Shown in pieces: positions 18,788-30,100 of a DNA stretch of 64,000 nt (positions are counted from its first letter, which is position 1; every line of letters starts with the position of its first letter). The position numbers and the translations under genes were made by a program. Origin of the DNA: Paenalcaligenes niemegkensis (lineage in GTDB: Bacteria > Pseudomonadota > Gammaproteobacteria > Burkholderiales > Burkholderiaceae_B); contig NZ_JAKGCT010000004.1 of the NCBI RefSeq assembly GCF_022230885.1, positions 1,922,001 through 1,986,000 of the forward strand. The letters are read 5' to 3'. The notes below the pieces were generated by a model, which was not told the origin of the DNA, searched no databases, and saw only the letters and a program-made list of their open reading frames with translations.

Positions 18788-19516
18788 TTATTTGGTTGTC
18801 AGGCGCTCTGCACGACGAGCCAGGTTCTGGATATTTCCCAGTGACGCCCGATGCAGTTCAATTAAGGCCAATGCCCCGTTGTGAAACAGCTCAACCACCA
18901 TTTTGTCGTCAAGCTTATCGAATTTTTCGTCGTTAACAACCCAAAACCCGCTTAACACTTTATCTTCACCGTCTTGGGTAACCGTAATAGAACGTGCCTC
19001 GAGCAAGCCCATCTTGTATAGACGGCTGGCAAATTTCTGGCTGACCGAAATTTCATTTTGATAAGCACGCAGAAATTCCATGAGCTGTTTTAGGTAGGCC
19101 GATTCTTCACCGTTTTCAAAGAAAGCCAACCCATCATCTTTACCCAGACCAGAGTAGCTTTCATCGACATAGACGGCGAGGGAGCTTTTATCTTCAGTGG
19201 TGCCCAAGATAAAAGGATAGCGTCTTGCGAAACCCGGAATATAGGCGTCTTTATCCCAACTGCCTTCCGGCGATACGAAGAGGTTAGAGGCGTTCTCTAG
19301 CCCCATCAACGCAACCACGTGAAACTGATTTTCTTCGCTTTGAATAAAAACCACAGGGTAATTGCGTGAGGCGTCAGCGAACTCGCTGATCGACAATGGC
19401 ATGGCATTGGTCGTACGCGCGAACTCGTAATGATTATCGCGAATGTTGATCTTCAAATCGTGATGTTCAGTTTTATTCAGCGCAACCGTGCGCTCGTAAA
19501 GCATAGGGCCAGACAT
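18788..19516 (-). CDS. SapC-family protein
   Basis: The protein has 242 residues from the ATG at 19516, preceded by GGAG at 6-nt spacing. It matches the SapC family (pfam07277) along its length, for example SEFADASRNYPVVFI, VALMGLENASNLFV, YIPGFARRYPFIL and SGFWVVNDEKFDKL. SapC proteins were linked to the Campylobacter S-layer locus, but in proteobacteria the function is mostly unknown. No signal peptide is seen. It is a single-gene unit with terminators on both sides. Confidence 0.85.
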   Translation of the reverse strand: MSGPMLYERTVALNKTEHHDLKINIRDNHYEFARTTNAMPLSISEFADASRNYPVVFIQSEENQFHVVALMGLENASNLFVSPEGSWDKDAYIPGFARRYPFILGTTEDKSSLAVYVDESYSGLGKDDGLAFFENGEESAYLKQLMEFLRAYQNEISVSQKFASRLYKMGLLEARSITVTQDGEDKVLSGFWVVNDEKFDKLDDKMVVELFHNGALALIELHRASLGNIQNLARRAERLTTK

Positions 19517-19591
19517 GGTGGACTCCAAATACAGATAAACCCCATTCAGAAATGGGGGCGGTGCCGCAACGCTAGTCACCACACTCGACAT

Positions 19592-19623
19592 AAAAAACTG
19601 CCCACATGTCAATCACGGGGCAG
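19592..19623 (-). terminator. Rho-independent terminator after the IroE-like esterase
   Basis: On the minus strand CTGCCC pairs with GGGCAG across a 14-nt loop and is followed by TTTTTT. It sits 42 nt after the stop of the gene at 19666-20460. Confidence 0.7.
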
Positions 19624-19665
19624 CAGTTCGTATTTTACCTTTTTATGGTCCGCCTGTATTGCCCG

Positions 19666-20460
19666 CTAACTAAACAGGCGGCGCCATGCTGTTGCCGAGG
19701 CGTTGCCATGATCTGCCTCGGCTACGACTTCGAAGTAAAGATTGAAACACGAATAAGCGCGCAGCGCATGAGCCAGCTCGCGGGCTCCGTCAACCATTCT
19801 GCGCTGCTGGCGTCGCTGCTGATTACGCATTTGCTGCTGTTGCGGCAGCGCCTGATCTGCAGGCCCCAGGCCTTGTTCGTACTGACCAACACTTATATAG
19901 ACTTCCGCGCCCGGATGGAATCGACGCAAGCTTAAGCATTGTGAAGCATGATTAAGCAAATAGAAATCAGACCACCAGACCGAAGGGCTTGAAATCACAT
20001 AGCGGTTAAAGCTGATAGGCGCCGTCAACATGTAGTGACTAACGAACAGGCCAGCCAGTGAATGCCCGCATAAGGACCGTCTTAAAGGATTAACCGGCAA
20101 AGCCTGCTCTATTGTGGGCGCAATCTCGTTGATAAGCAGATCGGCTAAAAACCCAAAGCCCCCCGAGCCTTCGGGCTGCAGAGTGGCTGCATAGGTTCTG
20201 TCGATAAGCGGCGTGTAGGCATAATGACGCTGCGCCGCGTTCGCAACGCTTATGCCCACCACTATGCCCTCAGCATCCTGCGGAATTGTATTGGCAGATG
20301 TCTGACCTTGCGTCGCCCGCAAAGCCATCCAAAACTCTTTCTCATCCAATATATACGAAACGGGCCAACCCTCTTTGGGAGGCACCGCCTGAGGCCATGC
20401 GAGGTTAATATGGAAAACGCTGCCCTCTGCGGCTTCAAGCGTAAAACGTACATGGTTCAT
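19666..20460 (-). CDS. IroE-like siderophore esterase (alpha/beta hydrolase, esterase-D family)
   Basis: This 264-residue alpha/beta hydrolase has the nucleophile elbow GHSLAG, the oxyanion-side motif YILDEKEFWMAL and a final histidine in VAEADHGNA. The order and spacing fit the IroE/Fes esterase family, which cleaves the serine ester bonds of enterobactin-like siderophores. No signal peptide is evident, so it is probably cytoplasmic. A Q/R-rich insert (QQQQMRNQQRRQQRR) precedes the C-terminal part. It is divergent from the ferric-siderophore ABC importer and shares its promoter region. Start chosen at ATG 20460; a TTG nine bases upstream is also possible. Confidence 0.85.
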   Translation of the reverse strand: MNHVRFTLEAAEGSVFHINLAWPQAVPPKEGWPVSYILDEKEFWMALRATQGQTSANTIPQDAEGIVVGISVANAAQRHYAYTPLIDRTYAATLQPEGSGGFGFLADLLINEIAPTIEQALPVNPLRRSLCGHSLAGLFVSHYMLTAPISFNRYVISSPSVWWSDFYLLNHASQCLSLRRFHPGAEVYISVGQYEQGLGPADQALPQQQQMRNQQRRQQRRMVDGARELAHALRAYSCFNLYFEVVAEADHGNASATAWRRLFS

Positions 20461-20521
20461 GACAGCCAAACTCTATTCTTGCGCACAATTGAGAGATCAA
20501 TCCACTATACTCTTATCTTTG

Positions 20522-20540
20522 TAAACGGTTCTCATTTAAA
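20522..20540. promoter_or_regulatory. Possible Fur site in the esterase/ABC-importer divergent promoter
   Basis: On the minus strand the site contains AAATGAGAACCGTTTA, which matches about 11 of 19 bases of the Fur consensus (GATAATGATAATCATTATC). It lies directly upstream of the permease start. It is weaker than the site at 24374. Confidence 0.35.
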
Positions 20541-20546
20541 TTCTTA

Positions 20547-21598
20547 ATGCTTTCTGCCGATCATACTCGCTCTGCGGCCACCCCCTATCACGAGCTTTTG
20601 CGTTACCGTTGGTTGCTGATGGCGACTTTAGTGTTTGTCATCGTACTTTCTGTTCTAGCTGACTTTACCCTGGGGCCGTCGGCGCTAAGCTGGTCAGAGT
20701 TATGGCAGGCCCTGATGAACCCTGCAGGCGAGCAAAGCACTACAAGCGTCATTGTATGGCAGCTACGGCTTCCTTACTCGATGATGGCAGTGGCCATCGG
20801 TCTGGGCCTGGGGCTGGCGGGTGCAGAAATGCAGACCATCCTGAATAACCCCTGGCCAGCCCCTTTACTTTGGGGATTTCGTCGGCTGCTGCCTTTGGCG
20901 CATCTCTGGCTATTATTCTCGATCTGTCATTACCCGGTCTGCCCCACTCCTGGATGGTAGCGGCGAATGCTTTCATGTTTGCCTTGTTCTCAGCCCTGTT
21001 GCTTGATGCGGTCGCTCGCTGGGGCTCTATGAGCAGTTCCGGTCTCGTCCTGTTTGGTATTGCCCTGGTCTTTTCATTCAATGCACTAGTGTCATTGATG
21101 CAGTTTGTCGCCAGCGCCGAAGACCTTCAATCCCTGATCTTCTGGACAATGGGTAGTCTCTCCCGCGCCACGTGGCCCAAAGTAGGAGCGATGTTTCTGG
21201 CAGTACTGCTGATTTTGCCACTGGCCATACGCGACTCCTGGAAGCTTACCGCCCTTCGGTTGGGTGAAGATCGCGCCTTCAGCTTTGGCATTAACGTGCA
21301 ACGCCTGCGGCTTACGTCCTTATTGCGCATCAGTCTGCTGGCCGCCCTTGCGGTGTCATTTGTGGGCACAATTAGCTTCATTGGCTTAATCGCCCCTCAT
21401 ATTGCGCGTCGTCTGTTTGGGGAAGATCACCGCTTCTATTTGCCTGGCAGTGCCTTAATTGGCGCCCTGATTCTGTCATTAGCCTCCATCGCATCAAAAA
21501 ACATTGCCCAGGGCATTATTATCCCGGTTGGTATTGTGACCTCGCTGGTGGGGGTGCCGTTTTTCCTGATGGTGGTATTACGCCGCCAGGGTAAGTAG
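20547..21598 (+). CDS. Ferric-siderophore ABC permease, FecCD/FepDG family (one frameshift in this sequence)
   Basis: This polytopic permease of the FecCD family has about 350 residues when joined. Family motifs are WQLRLPYSMMAVAIGLGLGLAGAEMQ, LNNPLASPFTLGISSAAAFGA and IGLIAPHIARRLFGEDHR (the coupling region to the ATPase). The frame breaks at C20849-20852. One added C turns the unlikely NNPWPAPLL into NNPLASPFTLGISS. Only one permease gene is present, so a homodimer is likely. It begins an importer operon with the ATPase 5 nt downstream. Confidence 0.9.
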
Positions 21599-21603
21599 CT
21601 GCT

Positions 21604-22389
21604 ATGCTAGAAATCAACAATCTCAGCCTTTCCTACGGAAAGCTACGCATTATTCATGACCTCAGCCTGCTTCCACTACAAAGCGGACAAGTCATTTCAC
21701 TACTGGGCCCCAATGGCAGTGGCAAATCCACGCTACTTAAAGCCCTGGCCGGACTGCTTAAGCTAAAGCATGGCGAGATCATTCTGGATGGAAAAAATCT
21801 AAATCACACCAACTTCGAGCAGCGGGCACAGCATGTGGTTTATCTCCCGCAATCACTTCCTGCCTCTGTTCATTTGCGGGTATTTGAGTCGGTATTAGTA
21901 GCCGCCAAAGCTTCGGCTCTCGCCCCTGGCTTGCAAGCGGTCGACGACACCCAGATTCTTGATCTCCTGAAACGCCTGGGCATTGATCACCTGGCTATGC
22001 ACTATCTCGATCAATTGTCTGGCGGACAAAAACAGTTGGTGGGTCTGGCCCAGGCGCTGATTCGCCGTCCGACGCTATTACTGCTTGATGAACCCTTGTC
22101 GGCACTTGACTTGAACTATCAGTTTCATGTCATGGACTTACTACGCCAGGAAACCTATCAGCATGGTTTAACCACGCTGATAGTGTTGCACGACCTCAAT
22201 GTAGCGCTACGTCACAGCGACTACGCTATTTTGATCAAGAAAGGCGAACTACTGGGCGAAGGCCCTCCGAACGACGTCATTACCGCCGACTCACTGGCAG
22301 AGGGCTATGGCGTAATTGCCCGTATAGAACCCTGCTCCAAAGGCAGCAATCAAGTCATGATCGACGGCTTGCGCACGCCCATCACCTAG
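21604..22389 (+). CDS. Ferric-siderophore ABC ATPase, FepC/FecE family
   Basis: This 261-residue ABC ATPase has Walker A GPNGSGKST, Q-loop VYLPQSL, signature LSGGQKQL, Walker B LLLLDEPLSALD and switch LHDLN. These are typical of iron-siderophore and B12 importers. It lies between the permease and the substrate-binding protein with short spacers (5 and 11 nt). Confidence 0.93.
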   Translation: MLEINNLSLSYGKLRIIHDLSLLPLQSGQVISLLGPNGSGKSTLLKALAGLLKLKHGEIILDGKNLNHTNFEQRAQHVVYLPQSLPASVHLRVFESVLVAAKASALAPGLQAVDDTQILDLLKRLGIDHLAMHYLDQLSGGQKQLVGLAQALIRRPTLLLLDEPLSALDLNYQFHVMDLLRQETYQHGLTTLIVLHDLNVALRHSDYAILIKKGELLGEGPPNDVITADSLAEGYGVIARIEPCSKGSNQVMIDGLRTPIT

Positions 22390-22400
22390 GTACCCGAACC

Positions 22401-23534
22401 ATGAAAAACCGTTTGTTATCGTTACTTTGGGCAGCAGCATTCAGCGTGTTAGCGCTCAGCGCCAGTGCACAGCCTGTGACCGTAGTAGACGCATTGGGTA
22501 GATCTGTCACACTTGAAAAGCCCGCTACTCGCGTTGTGCTGGCTCAGGCTCGACACCTGCCCGTTCTGGCTTTGCTGCATCCTGATCCTGTCAGCATTTT
22601 GGCAGGGTGGTCGGACGAGTTCCGCACGTCCTTTTCTAACGAGTATCAAAACTACCTGCAGCGCTTTCCCGATATTGCCAATGTGCCGACTGTGGCACGC
22701 CATACCGCCGATAGCTTTTCAGTTGAGCAGGCATTGGCCCAACGGCCCGACCTGGTGGTACTTACTGCCAGTTTTGCTGGCATTTCCAAGGGACAGCCTC
22801 CTGAAGACTCTGTCTTGCTGCGACACTTTTCTGCTGCAGGCGTACCCGTGATTATCATCGATTTCTTCGTTGATCCTCTACAGAACACGGTACCCAGTCT
22901 GCGTGCATTAGGCTCGGCCATTGGCCAAGACGAACGCACCGAGTCGTTCATTGATTTATACCAGTCGCATATGCAGCGGGTGGCAGACCGCCTGGCCGAT
23001 CTTGATGCTGAAGACCGCCCGCCCGTTCTCCTGCATGCCCATGCCGGCAGTACCGACTGCTGCAACTCGCCTGGAACAGGCACCTTCAACGACATGATCA
23101 GCTATGCGGGTGGACACAACATAGGCAGTGATGTGCTGAAAACAGTCACCGGCCGTCTGAATTTTGAATACATATACAGCAGCAACCCAATGGTTTATGT
23201 GGCCACGGGCACAGGTGCAGGCAAACGTGCCAACGCAGGTTTGCGCATCGGCACCGATGTGAGTCCGGAGGAGGCTCAAAACAGCCTTGAGCGCATCATT
23301 GCGGCTAACCGACTAAGCTCACTGCCTGCCATGAAAGCCGGCAATGCTCACGGTATTTGGCACGCATTTAATGATTCGCCGCTGCATGTTGTGTTCATTG
23401 AGGCTCTGGCCTCCTGGATTCATCCGGAGCGTTTCCAAGATGTCTCCGCAGCCGACACCTTGAATGAGATCAATGAGCGCTTCCTCACCGTGCCTCTGAA
23501 AGGAACATACATGGTGGATATCCAGGATAACTAA
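22401..23534 (+). CDS. Periplasmic ferric-siderophore-binding protein (FepB/FecB-like)
   Basis: This 377-residue protein has an N-terminal signal peptide (cut near SASAQP). It shows the TroA/FepB-type two-lobed pattern: VTVVDALGRSVTLEKPATRVVLA at the start, RPDLVVL in the first lobe and GGHNIGSDVL before the second. It would bind the imported ferric catecholate and hand it to the permease. Ligand identity is inferred from the adjoining enterobactin-type genes. Confidence 0.88.
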   Translation: MKNRLLSLLWAAAFSVLALSASAQPVTVVDALGRSVTLEKPATRVVLAQARHLPVLALLHPDPVSILAGWSDEFRTSFSNEYQNYLQRFPDIANVPTVARHTADSFSVEQALAQRPDLVVLTASFAGISKGQPPEDSVLLRHFSAAGVPVIIIDFFVDPLQNTVPSLRALGSAIGQDERTESFIDLYQSHMQRVADRLADLDAEDRPPVLLHAHAGSTDCCNSPGTGTFNDMISYAGGHNIGSDVLKTVTGRLNFEYIYSSNPMVYVATGTGAGKRANAGLRIGTDVSPEEAQNSLERIIAANRLSSLPAMKAGNAHGIWHAFNDSPLHVVFIEALASWIHPERFQDVSAADTLNEINERFLTVPLKGTYMVDIQDN

Positions 23535-23558
23535 GACCTAAGACGCAAAATATCAAAA

Positions 23559-24343
23559 ATGATGTCCGATCCTATCGAGCACTCGCTTGTTGACCCAGTG
23601 GGCCAAACGCATCAACTGCATATTTGGCCCGTCGCTGGCGACCACCCCGCCCCCTGCTTTTACTTCTGGATGGCGACTGGTTAGGGGCGGACATCCAGCA
23701 TATATCCAGTGCTATCAACAGACAGCAAGTCCACATCGCTACTTTAGGCTACGGGCTCAGCCATGCAGAAACAGCGGCCCAACGTGCTTTTGATTTCAGT
23801 CCCAAAGCGCCTGGTAGAGAACAGGTAGACCCGCGGGTAGCAAGCTGGCAATGCGGTGGCGCTGATGCTTTTTCGGCCTTCCTGGCTAACAGCGTTATTG
23901 GCTATCTGCGCTCTGAGCTCAATGTAGAGCAGCAGAAAACAGGGATATTCGGACATTCGTATGGTGGCTTGTATTGCCTATACGCCTTATTGACCCAACC
24001 CGCCCTTTTTGACTTTTATTATGCAGCGAGCCCGGCGCTATGGTGGCATTGGCCACTGATTCCAGAGCTTGTCAGCAAGTCCCCCTCAGCTTGAAACGAA
24101 GTACTTGCAGATAATGGCAGGGGAAAACGAACAATGGCATGCCAAAGCAGCAGCTCCTGGCCAGATCAGGTCCGGCGGATCACCCACGCTTCCTCTAATC
24201 AGAAAGTTTATGACCGCATTACAGGAAGCTCAGCATTTTTCTGCCGACCTGCAACTGTTTGCTGCTCAAACGCATGGGCCCATGCTTCATCTTTCAGCCC
24301 GGCATGCAATATATGATTTCTCAGAACGCACAACGTTCCAATA
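23559..24343 (+). CDS. Second siderophore esterase-like alpha/beta hydrolase (two frameshifts in this sequence)
   Basis: Joined, this is about 260 residues of esterase-D-type hydrolase. It reads LLLLLDGDWLGADIQ, the nucleophile elbow GHSYGGLY, YYAASPALWWHW and IMAGENEQW, with a late histidine in AQTHGPM. The frame breaks at C23650-23654 (one base missing) and again in the C run near 24080-24084 (one base extra or two missing). It follows the binding protein in the importer operon, so ferric-siderophore ester hydrolysis is the likely job. With two breaks, real decay cannot be ruled out. Confidence 0.75.
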
Positions 24344-24373
24344 GTCTAATTAGCTTTCATAAGCAAAAAGCAC

Positions 24374-24392
24374 TAGAATGAGAATGATTAAC
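24374..24392. promoter_or_regulatory. Candidate Fur box upstream of the siderophore biosynthesis genes
   Basis: The site TAGAATGAGAATGATTAAC matches 14 of 19 positions of the Fur consensus. It lies in the 176-bp gap before the phosphopantetheinyl transferase, the first gene of the biosynthetic run. Iron repression through Fur is therefore likely. Confidence 0.65.
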
Positions 24393-24519
24393 ATTTACTA
24401 ATAATTAACTGTTTGCCATCGCTTACAGCTACTCTCGATTTCCCGACAGCCAAGCTATACGCACCAGATTTTCACCTACCGTCTACAGCCTATCGACCAT
24501 TATTATCCAAGTCAGTGTC

Positions 24520-25221
24520 ATGAGTCCTATACACATCTACCATCTTAATACACAGCTATTTTCCTGTCTGGATAGCGATTACTTTGACTGCCTGAAAGAC
24601 GCAGACTGGTTACGCGTGCGTGCATTAAGACATGACACTGATCAACAGGCTCGCCAGTTAGCCTACGCTACCGCTTATTGGTTGCTACAGGCGCATACGG
24701 CCCTGTCAGCAGCGGCACTTGAATTTGAGCATGATACCTTCGGTAAGCCATTCGTTCCGCAATTGGCAGTGCAACCCGTATGGCATATCAACTTATCGCA
24801 TTCGAATCGGCAAATTACCATTGCCATTGCACAGACTCCGGTAGGGGTCGATATCGAGGCCCATCAAGAAATTGAGCTGCAAAGCATAATTACTCATTAC
24901 TTCCCCAACGACCCATGGCGGGCTGGCGATCTGGTATCGCTCTATAACCTGTGGGTCTGTAAAGAAGCCCTTCTTAAAGCCCAGGGTATCGGCTTGCGCA
25001 TTGAACTGAAATCTGTGGTCCTGCGTGAGCCGAGTTCATGTTTTACCCATGTACTCAACGGTCCTGCCGAGTTAAGTCTAGAGAAATACGCCTATGCGTT
25101 GGTGGAGTGCCCCGAGCATTACTCATGCGCGGTTGCCATTTATGGCAGCGAGCCGACACTCCAGACTCAAACCCTCGATCTAACGCAGCTACATGCGCTA
25201 AGTAAACTGACAAACCCTTAA
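24520..25221 (+). CDS. 4'-phosphopantetheinyl transferase (Sfp/EntD type)
   Basis: The enzyme moves the phosphopantetheine arm from CoA to carrier-protein serines. The 233-residue protein shows the Sfp-type motifs NLSHS, VGVDIEAHQ and LWVCKEALLKAQG, with the Mg-binding Asp and Glu in place. It would activate the aryl carrier protein (S38) and the NRPS carrier domain encoded downstream. Confidence 0.92.
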   Translation: MSPIHIYHLNTQLFSCLDSDYFDCLKDADWLRVRALRHDTDQQARQLAYATAYWLLQAHTALSAAALEFEHDTFGKPFVPQLAVQPVWHINLSHSNRQITIAIAQTPVGVDIEAHQEIELQSIITHYFPNDPWRAGDLVSLYNLWVCKEALLKAQGIGLRIELKSVVLREPSSCFTHVLNGPAELSLEKYAYALVECPEHYSCAVAIYGSEPTLQTQTLDLTQLHALSKLTNP

Positions 25222-25245
25222 CTCTATGCAATAGTTCTCATTACC

Positions 25246-26885
25246 ATGATGAAAGATTTTCCTATTCAACAGGTCTGGCCTCCCGAGTTTGTCAGACGTT
25301 ATCAACAAGCCGGTTATTGGCAAGGCGAAACCTTCGGTGAGTTCCTGAGCAAACGTGCCCAGACGCATCCCGATCGCATTGCCGTGGTCGGTGGCAATAC
25401 GCGCTGGACATACCGCGAGCTAGATCGGCGGGCTTCAGCCGTGGCTGCAAATCTGATCCGCGCGGGCTTTAAGGCAGGTGATCGCGTGATTATTCACTTG
25501 CCCAACATTCCTGAGTTTCTCAGCTCAGCCTTTGGGCTGTTTCGTGCTGGCCTGATCCCCATATACGCGTTACCTGCACACCGCATAACCGAAATCGAGC
25601 ACTTCGCCAGCACGGGTGAAGCTGATGCCTACCTTTGTACAGACGTAGATGCTGGTTTCGATTACCGTGAGCTCGCTCGCGAGCTCGCCAAGCGCTGTCC
25701 TGCCCTAAAGAAAACCTTCGTTGTTGGTGACGCCCAGGAGTTTGAGTCCTTCGATGCTCTACAACAAAACCCTGCAGAACATCAGGCTCCACCTGCTTCG
25801 GTATCATCACCTCAAGATGTCGCTTTTCTGCAGATTTCTGGTGGCAGTACCGGGCCCTCAAAACTTATTCCACGCACCCACGACGACTACATTTACACGC
25901 TGCGCGAAAGTGCGCGCATCTGTGGGGTCGATGCCGACAGCGTCTTCCTGGGGGCGTTGCCTATGGCGCACAATTTCCCCATGAGCTCACCTGGATTCAT
26001 GGGAACGCTATACGCGGGGGCTGCGTAGTGCTTAGTACTTCTTCCAGCCCTGAGGCCTGCTTCGCATTAATCGAAAAAGAGCAGGTTAGCTTCACCAGCC
26101 TGGTTCCTCCTCTTCTTTTGCTATGGCTAGAGGCAGCACCCAAAAGCAATCACGATATCTCCAGCCTGAAAGTGATACAGGTTGGCGGAGCCAAACTGAT
26201 TCCAGAAGTCGCCAAACGTGTTAAGCCTGTATTAAATGTCACTGTGCAACAGGTCTTCGGAATGGCCGAAGGTCTCGTCAATTACACTCGGCTTGAAGAC
26301 GACATTGACACCATCATCGAAACGCAAGGCCGTCCCATTAGCCCAGATGATGAGCTACTTATTGTGGATGATAACGATGTGCCCGTAGCCAAGGGAGAAT
26401 CCGGGCATTTGCTGACGCGCGGCCCCTACACCATCCGTGCGTACCACAATAACCCCCAGGCTAATCTGCGATCATTCACCGAAGACGGCTATTACCGTAC
26501 CGGAGACATCGTCAGGCTCAACGAAAACGGTTATCTCATCGTACAAGGCCGCGCTGGCGATCACATTAACCGGGCCGGCGAAAAGATCTCAGCTGAAGAG
26601 GTGGAAGATCACCTGTTGTCACACCCCCAGGTTTTTGATGCTGCTGTGGTTTCCATTCCAGATGAATATCTCGGTGAACGCAGCTGCGCTTTTATCATTC
26701 CCAAAGGCGAGAAGCCCCGGGCCGCAGACCTGAAAAAATGGGTACGTGAACGCGGCATCGCTGAATTCAAAGTACCCGATCAAATAGTTTTCGTGGATGC
26801 GTTTAGCGAGACGGCTGCCGGAAAAATCAGCCGCAAAACCTTAAGGGCTCAATTACGCGCCGAAATCATTCAACAAGCACACTGA
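25246..26885 (+). CDS. entE: 2,3-dihydroxybenzoate-AMP ligase EntE (one frameshift in this sequence)
   Basis: EntE adenylates 2,3-dihydroxybenzoate and loads it on the aryl carrier protein. Joined, it has 546 residues (E. coli 536). Motifs include A3-type ISGGSTGPSKLIPRTHDDY, the aryl-acid pocket region LPMAHNFPMSSPG, YRTGDIVRLNENGYL and the catalytic lysine near the C-terminus (TAAGKISRKTLR). The frame breaks at G26016-26020, and one added G gives YAGGCVVLSTSSSPEACF. It is 24 nt from the transferase and 2 nt from the carrier-protein gene. Confidence 0.93.
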
Positions 26886-26887
26886 TT

Positions 26888-27127
26888 ATGACCACTCCCA
26901 TCAACTTAGACAGCATGCGGGCTGATATTGCAGCAATGCTGCACGAAGACCCCGCCGATATACACGACGATGACAACCTGATGGATCTGGGCCTTGATTC
27001 GATGCGAGCCATGACCTTAGCGTCGCGCTGGCGCGAGGCCGGAGCAAAGATCGAGTTTTCAGAAATGGCGGAAAATGCCACGCTGCAACACTGGTGGGCT
27101 CTAGTCAGCGCCACTCTTAATCACTAA
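26888..27127 (+). CDS. Free-standing aryl carrier protein
   Basis: This 79-residue acyl-carrier-like protein has the phosphopantetheine site LGLDSMR (S38). In E. coli this domain is fused to the isochorismatase EntB; here it is a separate gene directly after entE, and the isochorismatase is a separate gene 8 kb on. It holds the DHB group for condensation by the NRPS. Confidence 0.92.
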   Translation: MTTPINLDSMRADIAAMLHEDPADIHDDDNLMDLGLDSMRAMTLASRWREAGAKIEFSEMAENATLQHWWALVSATLNH

Positions 27128-27159
27128 CGCCTACTGGCGATTTTGTTGTCGTATTACCT

Positions 27160-30100
27160 ATGATGTTTAGCGAAGATCACCTAGCTTCCCAAGCCGTTGA
27201 AAGAATGACTCAGCCCGACCAGACGCACCCCCTGACAGAAGCTCAGGAGGGCTTATGGTATGCGCAGCGACTTGATCCGCTAAACCCCATTTTCAACACA
27301 GCACATTGCACTGACTTTATCGGTGAGTTTGATCTGGACCTTCTGTGCCGGGCAATTAATCAGACCCTGGACGAAGCCGATGCCCTGTCGCTGCGTATGG
27401 TCGAGACCGAAGATGGGCCACTCCAGTATTTTGACGGCAGCCATCGTCCCTCTTTGCAGGTGATCGACCTTCGCGCACACGATAATGGCCACGATCTGGC
27501 CGGGCAAGCGATGCGCACCGATCATCTGAGTCCTATAGATCCCACCCACGACCCTCTGTCTGCACAACAGTTGTTTTTGCTGTCCGACACGCATTGCCAA
27601 TGGTACCAGCGCGTGCACCACCTGGCGGCTGACGGCTACGGAATGTCGCTGATCGAAAACCGTGCAACCTATCTCTATGAAAACTGGCGCAAAGGCAGCG
27701 TTACTCACGCCAAGCCGCTCACTTCATTTAGTGAAGTGTTGCTTGACGATCAGCGCTATCGACATAGCGAAGCGCGCGCTCGTAGCCAATCACATTGGTT
27801 AGCCGCGCTTGCCGACATGGGTGACGTTGCGAGCTTGAGTGCTTCTGCAGCACTTACTGCACACACACGCCTTCAGGCATCTGCTTCGGTAGACGACAGC
27901 ACTCTTAAACTACTGCAGGCTGCAGAGCGCCAGTATGGTTGCAGCTGGCCCGATATACTCACCGCACTAAGTGCCGCCTATACCCAACGCCACACCGGTC
28001 AGTCCGACGTGATTGTCGGTATGCCGTGGATGGGCAGAATGGGTAGCATCAGTGCACGCGCCGTCGCCACCGTGATGAATATCGCACCCTTGCTCCTGCA
28101 CATCAATCAGCGTGGCACCATCGGCGACTTTCTTAAAGACAGCACTAAGCGCATTGGTCTTGCTCGCCGCCACGGGCGCTACCGCAGCGAGCAACTACGA
28201 CGCGACCTAGGCTTGCTGGGTGGCTTGCGCCGCCTGTACGGTCCATTGGTCAATATTTTACCCTTCGATGCACCCTACGATTTAGAAGGGCTGGATGCTC
28301 GCCAACGAGTGCTGTGTGCCGGGCCGGTAGAAGACCTGAACATCAACTTCAGGTCTGCTCCCGATGCCACGGGTCTGCGCCTCGAGCTCGAGGCCAATCC
28401 GAAGCTTTATTCGCAAAATGAAGTAGAAGCCCACCTTGAGCGCTTGTTGAGCTTTCTGCGCAGCGCTTTGCGTGCGAATCGTCTCAGCGCGGTGCCATCG
28501 TTAACTCCGAATGAACATCTGCAGTGGGTCAGGGACTGCAACCAGACCGATCAGCCCATCAGCGATCTAAGCCTCGGTGAACTCGTCACCCAGCAGTGCA
28601 TAGACTTTAGCGACCACACCGCCCTGGTGTTTAAAGACCAGTCGCTCTCCTTTGCTCAATTCAGTGCAAAAATTCAGAATATTGCCAATCACCTTGCCGC
28701 AATGGGCGTGGGCCGTGGCGATATTGTCGCGGTAGCTCTGGAACGTAGCGACGAGATGATCATGTGCCTGCACGGTATTATTGCCAGCGGTGCAGCTTAC
28801 TTACCCATTGACATTGCACAACCTGCAGAACGTGCAGAACGTATTCTGGGAGGCGCTGGCCCCAAGGCAATTATTTATCATGGCGGCAAGCCCAGACTTC
28901 AGACCGTGAATATTCAACACCTTGATGTACGTCAGTTGTTTGATACTCAAGCCCAGCCGCAAGTTATTCGCCCAGCCAAACCTCAGGATCCGGCTTACGT
29001 GCTGTATACCTCCGGCTCCACAGGGGATCCTAAGGGTGTCGTTGTCAGTCACCGCGCTATCGTTAACCGGCTGCTCTGGATGAAGGCTCAGTACCAGCTT
29101 GACCATAACGCTCGATTTTTGCAAAAAACGCCGTACACCTTTGATGTGTCGCTATGGGAGCTGTTCCTGCCTATGCTTTGCGGCGCTCCTCTGGTGGTGG
29201 CCGAGCCGGAGCAGCACAAAGACCCCTATGCGTTACTGCAATTGATCAAAGCTGAACAGATCAATGTGGTTCACTTTGTGCCGTCCATGCTGAATGCGTT
29301 TCTTAACGAAGCGCTAAGCGAAGGGTTATCTATACCCTATGTATTTTGCAGTGGCGAAGCCCTGAGCCTGCATCTATGCCAGCGTTTTTACTCACGCATC
29401 AAAGGCCAGCTCCATAATCTATACGGCCCTACCGAGGCCGCGGTCGACGTCAGTTACTGGCACGTACCCGAAAACGACATTTCTGATCCCGTACCGATTG
29501 GCCGCCCTGTCTGGAATACCCAGCTGTACATACTGGACGAGTTTTTACGACCTGTTCCACCGGGTGTCGCCGGAACCTTGTACATAGGTGGCGTCCAGCT
29601 TGCCGAAGGCTATTTGGGGCGCACTGATCTTACGGCCCAGCAATTTATACTGAGCCCGTTCAGCAAAGACCCTGCCTCACGTCTCTATAACACAGGCGAT
29701 CTGGCTCGCTGGCGCAACGACGGAGCCGTCGTCTACCTAGGCCGTGCAGACCATCAAATCAAGCTCCGTGGTCAGCGTATTGAACTGGGCGAAATCGAGT
29801 CATGTCTGGCCAAGTGTCCAGCGCTGCGCGACGTAGTGGTGGTGGCCCGTGCCGATCAGCCAGGCGAACTTTATATTGCAGCTTACGTCGTCGCCCGTAC
29901 TGCCAACGAGAGGCCTACCGATACTGTGCTTGCCTACGCGCGAGAGCATCTGCCCGAAGCCATGGTGCCCAGCGCCCTGGTCTGGCTAGAGGCTTTGCCT
30001 ACAAGCGCCAACGGGAAGCTTGACCGTAAGGCGCTGCCTGCGCCACAGCGCGAAAGCCACTCGGGGAAAGCGCTTAAGGGCGAAACCCAGCATCAGGTCG

